A DNA stretch of 18,338 bases from JBBRHH01 sp038222915. GTDB taxonomy: Bacteria > Planctomycetota > Phycisphaerae > Tepidisphaerales > Tepidisphaeraceae. The stretch is from assembly GCA_038222915.1 (NCBI GenBank), contig JBBRHH010000045.1, positions 1-18,338 of the forward strand, in the 5' to 3' direction. The notes below the pieces were generated by a model. It saw nothing but the letters and a program-made list of their open reading frames with translations, did no database searches and was not told the origin of the DNA. This document shows positions 14,282 to 18,338 of this stretch, piece by piece. Within the stretch, counting starts at the first letter, position 1. Each line of letters starts with the position of its first letter. A program made the translations under genes and the position numbers.

Positions 14282-15264
14282 TCGGATGGATGGCACGCGT
14301 GCAACGATTTAGGCTGGCCGAGCATCTCGACGAGTTGGCGGGGGCGTTGCGGGAGTTGGAAACGCGTTGTGTTGAGGGAGATACGAAAGCCATTCACGAG
14401 GCGCGGGTTGCGACGCGGCGGTTGTCGGCGGGGTTGCTGGTGATGCGGCCGGTGTTGTCGAAGGAACGTGGGCGGCCTGTTGAGAAGATGTTGCGGCGGC
14501 TGCGCCGGCGGTTGGGGAGCATTCGCGATCTGGATGTGATGGTAAAGCACCTTGGCGAGGGGCGTTTGCGCGGGCGGTTTGAGGCGGCCGCAGAGTGGGC
14601 GGTGGAGGTGCTGCGGCGGGATCGTGAGAAGCATTTGGACGAGACGGCGCGGCGGATACGCAAGCAAATGGCGGGGACGTCGCGGTGGTTTGATGTGCGG
14701 GATGAAATGGCGGAGGCTCGGGAGGCGGCGGAGTCCTTGTTGGCGGAGGCGGTGGTTGGACACGTGGAGACGTTCTCGGGCCAAGCGCGGATCGTTGATG
14801 CGGAGCGTGATCTGCATAGTTTGCGGATTGCTGGTAAGCGATTGCGGTATACGCTGGAGATGGCCAACGTTGAGCGGATGGGACACGGGAAGGGGCGGCC
14901 GTCTTTGGCTGCGGTGATTCGGGTCTTTAAGCGGATGCAGGATGCGCTTGGTTTGTGGCATGACTATGTTGTGCTTACGGAGCAGTTGCTGTTGATGTCA
15001 GTGGAAACGAATCTGGCTCAATGCGATGCGGCGCTGCAGCGGGATGTGCTGGGCTTGGCGGCGCGGACGCTGGGGATGTCGCAGCTTCAGGTGATGCGAT
15101 TTGACCGGCTTTGGCTCGAACGAGGGCCGGCGATTGTAGAACGGCTGACATCCATGTTTCCATTGAGCGTGGCTATTGCACCGCAAATGGATCTCGATCC
15201 GCCTCGCTTAGATGAGACGCCAAGCCTGGAACCAGCGCCTCCAGTTGCCGAGCCAGCCGTTTGA
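14278..15264 (+). CDS. CHAD domain-containing protein
   Basis: A protein of 328 residues, mostly helical and rich in Arg and conserved His. Typical CHAD segments are IHEARVATRRLSAGL, RRRLGSIRDLDVM, LHSLRIAGKRLRYTLE and MQDALGLWHDYVVLTEQL. CHAD domains bind inorganic polyphosphate and are often linked to polyphosphate granules or CYTH enzymes; no CYTH domain or polyphosphate kinase is present here. The ATG overlaps the Rieske stop by four bases. A second Met at codon 5 is possible. The last ~30 residues are Pro-rich and poorly CHAD-like, and are encoded opposite the end of the NIF3-like gene, a 92-base tail-to-tail overlap. Confidence 0.88.
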   Translation: MIGWMARVQRFRLAEHLDELAGALRELETRCVEGDTKAIHEARVATRRLSAGLLVMRPVLSKERGRPVEKMLRRLRRRLGSIRDLDVMVKHLGEGRLRGRFEAAAEWAVEVLRRDREKHLDETARRIRKQMAGTSRWFDVRDEMAEAREAAESLLAEAVVGHVETFSGQARIVDAERDLHSLRIAGKRLRYTLEMANVERMGHGKGRPSLAAVIRVFKRMQDALGLWHDYVVLTEQLLLMSVETNLAQCDAALQRDVLGLAARTLGMSQLQVMRFDRLWLERGPAIVERLTSMFPLSVAIAPQMDLDPPRLDETPSLEPAPPVAEPAV

Positions 15265-16264
15265 GGATTTTGCGCTCACTGTTTGAGTGCAGGGTGCAGA
15301 TGACGGTGAGGCCTGCCTGGGTGGCTTTGATGGCGTCGTGGTGGCGCATTTCTCCTGTGATGTAGACGTCGGCTTTTTTGGTGATCGCGTCGTTTAGATG
15401 ATCGCCGCATGCGCCGGCACAGACGGCGATGCGTTCTACGTTGCGGTCCGTGGGGCCGGCGACGAGCAGGTGTTCAAGGGAGAGTTCTCGTTTGATATTG
15501 GAGAGGAGTTGGTTGAAGGGTGTTGGCGTAGGGAGTGTGCCGATCTTGCCCATGCCACGTGATTCGGGAGGGGCCGCGAGTTGGACGAGGTCGAAGGCGG
15601 GTTCTTCGTAGGGATGGGATTGGCGGAGGGCTTGGAGGACTTGTTCGACCTGGTGGATGGGGAGGACGGTTTCGAGGCGCAGCTCTGCGACTTCTTCGAG
15701 CTTTCCGGATTGGCCGACGGTGGGATTGGAATTCGGTTCGCCGAAGAAGGTGCCGGTTCCCGGGGAGCGGAAGCTGCAGGAGGAGTATTGGCCGATTCGG
15801 CCTGCGCCTGCGTTGAAGAGGGCCTGGCTTACGGCCTCGAGGTTTTTCTCGGGGACGAAGACGATCAGTTTGTAGTGGGAGGGTTTGGCTTGGGCGACGC
15901 GGAGTGGGGTGCGATCGGTGAGGCCGGCGGCGTCGGCGAGCATGTCGTTAGTGCCGCCTTCGGCCACGTCGAGGGCGGTGTGGGGGGAGTAGATGGCGAT
16001 GCCATTGCGAATCGCTTGGTGAATCAGGCCGGTGGAGGGAATCTTTTTCAGGGCTTCGAAAATGGGCGGGTGGTAGGCGATGACCACGTCGCAGTTGTTG
16101 CGCTTGCCTTCGGCGGCGACTTCGGCGGTGTAGTCGATGCAGAGGAGGGCTTTGGTGGCGGATTGTTCCGGGTCGCCGACGAGGAGGCCGACGTTGTCCC
16201 AGCTTTCGGCGTTGCGGGTGGGGGCGATGCGTTCCATGGCGTTGACGATGTCGCGGAGTTTCAT
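15173..16264 (-). CDS. NIF3-like dinuclear metal-centre protein (YbgI/YqfO type)
   Basis: A protein of 363 residues, the length of the long NIF3 form that carries an inserted PII/CutA-like domain between two halves of the metal-binding fold. Visible motifs are ESWDNVGLLVGDP, AYHPPIF (His65), SPHTALDVAEGGTND (His95, Asp99), TGEMRHHDA and the C-terminal HSNSER (His326, Glu330). These supply the expected dinuclear metal ligands. The insert spans roughly 130-250 (KLIVFVPEKNLEAVSQAL to RQSHPYEEPAFDLV). The family is often annotated GTP cyclohydrolase I type 2, but its true function is unsettled. The frame stays open far upstream, yet MKLRDIVNAMERIAP is the standard N-terminus. No clear ribosome binding site is seen. 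It is divergent from the histidine phosphatase gene. Confidence 0.92.
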   Translation of the reverse strand: MKLRDIVNAMERIAPTRNAESWDNVGLLVGDPEQSATKALLCIDYTAEVAAEGKRNNCDVVIAYHPPIFEALKKIPSTGLIHQAIRNGIAIYSPHTALDVAEGGTNDMLADAAGLTDRTPLRVAQAKPSHYKLIVFVPEKNLEAVSQALFNAGAGRIGQYSSCSFRSPGTGTFFGEPNSNPTVGQSGKLEEVAELRLETVLPIHQVEQVLQALRQSHPYEEPAFDLVQLAAPPESRGMGKIGTLPTPTPFNQLLSNIKRELSLEHLLVAGPTDRNVERIAVCAGACGDHLNDAITKKADVYITGEMRHHDAIKATQAGLTVICTLHSNSERKILKRLARQLEALVPGLASHLSEADRDPFAVQ

Positions 16265-16283
16265 GGGGGTGACGATAATCGAT

Positions 16284-16312
16284 TTGAGGGTTGGGCGGGA
16301 AGGCTCTATGGT
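16284..16312 (+). promoter_or_regulatory. Candidate sigma-70 promoter for the histidine phosphatase gene
   Basis: TTGAGG (16284-16289), a 17-base spacer and TATGGT (16307-16312), each four of six to consensus, lie in the 84-base divergent spacer. The predicted transcript start near 16319 leaves a leader of about 30 bases containing AGGAG (16333-16337). Confidence 0.4.
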
Positions 16313-16348
16313 TGCGATGGAGTTCAACCGGCAGGAGTAGCCTTCGTT

Positions 16349-17053
16349 ATGCGTCTTCAGATCATTCGACATGCGGACCCAGACTACCCGAATAACACCA
16401 TCACGGCGGCAGGGCATCTGGAGGCCGCGGCACTGGCGAAGCGGATGGCGCGGCAGGGGTTGGATCGGATTTATACTTCGCCGCTGGGGCGGGCGCGGGA
16501 CACGATGAAGTACTCGGCCGATGCTTTGAAGATGGATTATGCGGTGGAGGAGTGGACGGCGGAGATGTCGGACTGCCGGCTGGCGGTGAAGCCGTGGGGC
16601 GATGTGGTGATGTGGGACATTCCTGGCGAAGTGATTCGCGGGTCGACGCCGTATCCGAGTTATGACACTTGGCATCAGGCTCCCTGCTACACGAAGCCTT
16701 TGTACAAGGAGCGGTTTGAGGAACTGCGGGTGAACTCGGATGCGTTTTTGGCGCGGCATGGGTATGTGCGCGAGGGTGGGATTTATCGAGTGGAGCGGCC
16801 AAACCGGGAACGGATCGCGGTGTTTTGTCATGGAGGGTTTGGGCTGTGCTGGTTGGCGCACTTGCTGGAGATTCCGGTGCCGCTGGTGTGGTCTGGGTTC
16901 TGGCTGCCGCCGAGTTCGGTGACGACGATTCTTTTTGATGAGAGGTCGAAGGGCGTGGGGGTGCCTCGGGCGATTGGTGTTGGGGATGTTTCGCATTTGT
17001 ATGAGGCGGGTTTGCCAACGCAGCCGGCCGGGATCAAAGCGAATTATGATTAG
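16349..17053 (+). CDS. Histidine phosphatase family (phosphoglycerate mutase-like) protein
   Basis: A protein of 234 residues. The N-terminal RHAD (Arg7, catalytic His8) replaces the common RHG. YTSPLGRARDTMKYS supplies the second Arg near 48-50. Glu72 (TAEMS) is the likely acid/base. CHGGFG (His161) is the second catalytic His. The family comprises soluble phosphatases and mutases working through a phosphohistidine; the substrate is unknown. The open frame extends 256 codons upstream, but that stretch is only the complement of the NIF3-like gene; AGGAG eleven bases before 16349 supports this start. Its last 20 bases overlap the end of the metal permease gene on the other strand. Confidence 0.9.
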   Translation: MRLQIIRHADPDYPNNTITAAGHLEAAALAKRMARQGLDRIYTSPLGRARDTMKYSADALKMDYAVEEWTAEMSDCRLAVKPWGDVVMWDIPGEVIRGSTPYPSYDTWHQAPCYTKPLYKERFEELRVNSDAFLARHGYVREGGIYRVERPNRERIAVFCHGGFGLCWLAHLLEIPVPLVWSGFWLPPSSVTTILFDERSKGVGVPRAIGVGDVSHLYEAGLPTQPAGIKANYD

Positions 17054-17930
17054 GTACCTTTCGGATGGCGTAGAGGAAGAGGAATTCCAGTAGCAGCAGC
17101 AAAGCGATGGCGGGGCCGGGGGGGATGAAACTCCAGCGGGCGTGGAGGAGCGGGCCGGCAATGGCGGCGAGGATGGCTATGGTGCCCGCGCCGAGGAAGA
17201 CGTTTTTGAGTTGGCGGGTCCATTGCAGGGCGGCTGCGCCGGGGAGGACGAGCAATGCGGTGACGAGGAGTTGGCCCATCAGGCGCATGGCGACGACGAT
17301 GGTGATGGTGATCAATAGGATCAGAAGATAGTGGATAAAGCTGACCCGGATGCCGGAGACTTCTGCGAGGGCGGGGTCGAAGCAGTAGGCGAGGATTTCC
17401 TTGAAGAGCGCGAAGACGGTGACGACGACAGCCAGCGCGACGGCGACGGCGATGAGGGCGTAGTCGAGGGAGAGGCCTTGCATGCTGCCGATGAGGAAGG
17501 ATTCGAAGTCGGGCGGGGGCATGTGCTTTTGTGCGGTGTAGATGGATTGGGCAAGGAAGCCCCAGGCGAGGGAGGCGGCGAGGAAAATTCCGATGGCGGT
17601 GTCGGCGTTGAGCTTGCCGGAGCGGGTGAGGGCGGCGATGCCGATGCCGGCGGCGACGCAGAAGGCGATGGAGATGGCGTAGGCGGAGGTTGGGTGGCTG
17701 AGGGATGGGAAGAGGAGGGCGAGGAGCCAGGCGGTGCCGACGCCGCCGAAGCCGGCGTGGGCGATGCCTTCGCCGATGAAGGCCCAGCGGCGCAGGACGA
17801 TGGGGACGGAGAGGACGGCGCAGGCGAGGGCCAATGAAGCGGCGGCTAAGAGGGTGGGGAACACAACCTTAGAATAGCGGAAAAGCAGATTGCGGAATGC
17901 AGAGTGCAGAATGGAAAATTTGGAATGCAT
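17034..17930 (-). CDS. Metal ion ABC transporter permease (ZnuB/MntB, ABC-3 family)
   Basis: A protein of 298 residues with about eight hydrophobic helices. PIVLRRWAFIGEGIAHAGFGGVGTAWLL is the ABC-3 signature region of zinc/manganese/iron permeases. Later family segments are SIYTAQKHM, FDPALAEVSGI and MRLMGQLLVTALLVLPGAAAL. It should form the inner-membrane channel of a high-affinity metal importer. The partner ATPase and binding protein are not in the window, and the gene upstream on the same strand is unrelated. The N-terminus (MHSKFSILHSAFRNLLF) is encoded by a heptamer repeat, so the true start may lie further inside. A G-rich stretch precedes the ATG at 17930. Confidence 0.9.
   Translation of the reverse strand: MHSKFSILHSAFRNLLFRYSKVVFPTLLAAASLALACAVLSVPIVLRRWAFIGEGIAHAGFGGVGTAWLLALLFPSLSHPTSAYAISIAFCVAAGIGIAALTRSGKLNADTAIGIFLAASLAWGFLAQSIYTAQKHMPPPDFESFLIGSMQGLSLDYALIAVAVALAVVVTVFALFKEILAYCFDPALAEVSGIRVSFIHYLLILLITITIVVAMRLMGQLLVTALLVLPGAAALQWTRQLKNVFLGAGTIAILAAIAGPLLHARWSFIPPGPAIALLLLLEFLFLYAIRKVPNHNSL
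17885..17912. repeat. Heptamer tandem repeat, consensus GCAGAAT, four units
   Basis: Four contiguous seven-base units, at 17885, 17892, 17899 and 17906, differ from GCAGAAT by zero to two bases. Two looser units may follow. The repeat falls within the first 16 codons of the permease frame and encodes part of its odd N-terminus (LHSAFRN). Such short intergenic heptamer arrays often produce spurious N-terminal extensions. Confidence 0.7.
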
Positions 17931-17949
17931 GTACCCCCCTACCGCGTCT

Positions 17950-18338
17950 TTAATTTACATAGGCTATCTCGTTGGAGAAGAGCAGGGCCTGGGCGTATTG
18001 CTCCCATAGGCTGAGGCGGCCGCGTTCGATGATTTCGCCATCGTTCTGGATGGCCTTGGTGCCGCCGCCGGGGCCCATTTCTTCTACTTTGCGATCGGTT
18101 GTTTTGGCCGGGGTGGTGCGAAGCTTGGAGTTATTCTTGTTGTCGTACTGCTGGTGGGCGCGGAAGAAATCACCGGCGAGGCGGTATTCACTGGCGTAGG
18201 GCTCGCGCTGGAAGAGTTCGATATAGAGCGCTTTGACGCGCTGGTCGTCGTTCTGGGCGGCGGTGAATTCGGAGCGGGTGACGACTTTGCGGGCGACGTC
18301 GGCGCTCATGGGGCTGTTCATGAAGAAGAGGGCCTGCT
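17950..18338 (-). CDS. PSD1/DUF1553-domain protein, C-terminal fragment
   Basis: The last 129 residues of a protein whose start lies beyond the window. The frame is open to the edge and begins QALFFMNSPMSADVARKVV. It contains YIELFQREPYASEY and ends WEQYAQALLFSNEIAYVN. These are the conserved C-terminal blocks of planctomycete PSD1 (DUF1553) proteins, usually preceded by a planctomycete cytochrome c domain and DUF1549. The family is secreted, large and of unknown function, typically encoded beside a DUF1501 protein. A Lys/Thr-rich insert (NNKNNSKLRTTPAKTTDRK) is seen in the middle. The fragment is intact to its stop; it ends 19 bases before the permease start. Confidence 0.85.
   Translation of the reverse strand, partial: QALFFMNSPMSADVARKVVTRSEFTAAQNDDQRVKALYIELFQREPYASEYRLAGDFFRAHQQYDNKNNSKLRTTPAKTTDRKVEEMGPGGGTKAIQNDGEIIERGRLSLWEQYAQALLFSNEIAYVN

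Noticed and set aside
15581..16348. 256-codon upstream extension of the histidine phosphatase frame
   Set aside because: It is the complement of the NIF3-like gene, Gly/Asp/Glu-rich, and the catalytic RHAD motif must be near the N-terminus.
16265..17161. Upstream extension of the NIF3-like frame
   Set aside because: It is antisense to the histidine phosphatase and lacks any family signature; the standard NIF3 N-terminus begins at 16264.

Overview
The window is a GC-rich bacterial chromosome segment. It most likely comes from a planctomycete (Planctomycetota) or a close PVC relative. This rests on gene content: the C-terminus of a PSD1/DUF1553 protein, a secreted CehA/McbA-type PHP metallohydrolase, a Tat-exported prenyltransferase/terpene-cyclase-fold protein, two Gfo/Idh/MocA oxidoreductases close together, and a giant secreted beta-propeller protein. 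I see no rRNA, tRNA, CRISPR array, transposase or phage gene.

Layout. 1-508 (-) is a truncated lipoprotein-like gene. It diverges from a probable operon of an SDR dehydrogenase (602-1408) and an NAD(P)-dependent aldehyde dehydrogenase of the ketoglutarate/succinate semialdehyde type (1436-2881). A 557-base non-coding stretch follows, with operator-like palindromes in an AT-rich patch and an unusual degenerate ~11-base tandem repeat. It precedes a 1433-residue secreted multidomain protein (3439-7740). That gene converges on the secreted PHP metallohydrolase (7754-10015, -), which shares an 88-base divergent promoter region with the Tat-exported prenyltransferase-like protein (10104-11135). A Gfo/Idh/MocA oxidoreductase follows (11215-12408). 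A second one (12702-13817, -) is trailed by a small orphan addiction-module antitoxin (12437-12682, -).

The right part is compact and housekeeping-like. A Rieske ferredoxin (13949-14281) is coupled by an ATGA overlap to a CHAD protein (14278-15264). A NIF3-like metal protein (15173-16264, -) overlaps the CHAD gene tail-to-tail by 92 bases. A histidine phosphatase (16349-17053) overlaps by 20 bases the end of a ZnuB-type metal ABC permease (17034-17930, -). The window ends in the PSD1/DUF1553 fragment (17950-18338, -).

The left two thirds look like carbohydrate/aldehyde metabolism plus secreted surface proteins: exported enzymes, a carbohydrate-binding-like giant, and cytoplasmic sugar-type dehydrogenases. 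No complete pathway or defence system can be claimed. The most unusual large-scale feature is a sharp reversal of G-versus-C strand bias at about 12.36 kb that does not depend on gene direction. The main small-scale oddities are the repeat block at 3151-3260, several promoter palindromes, three candidate leaderless starts and two antiparallel gene-end overlaps.
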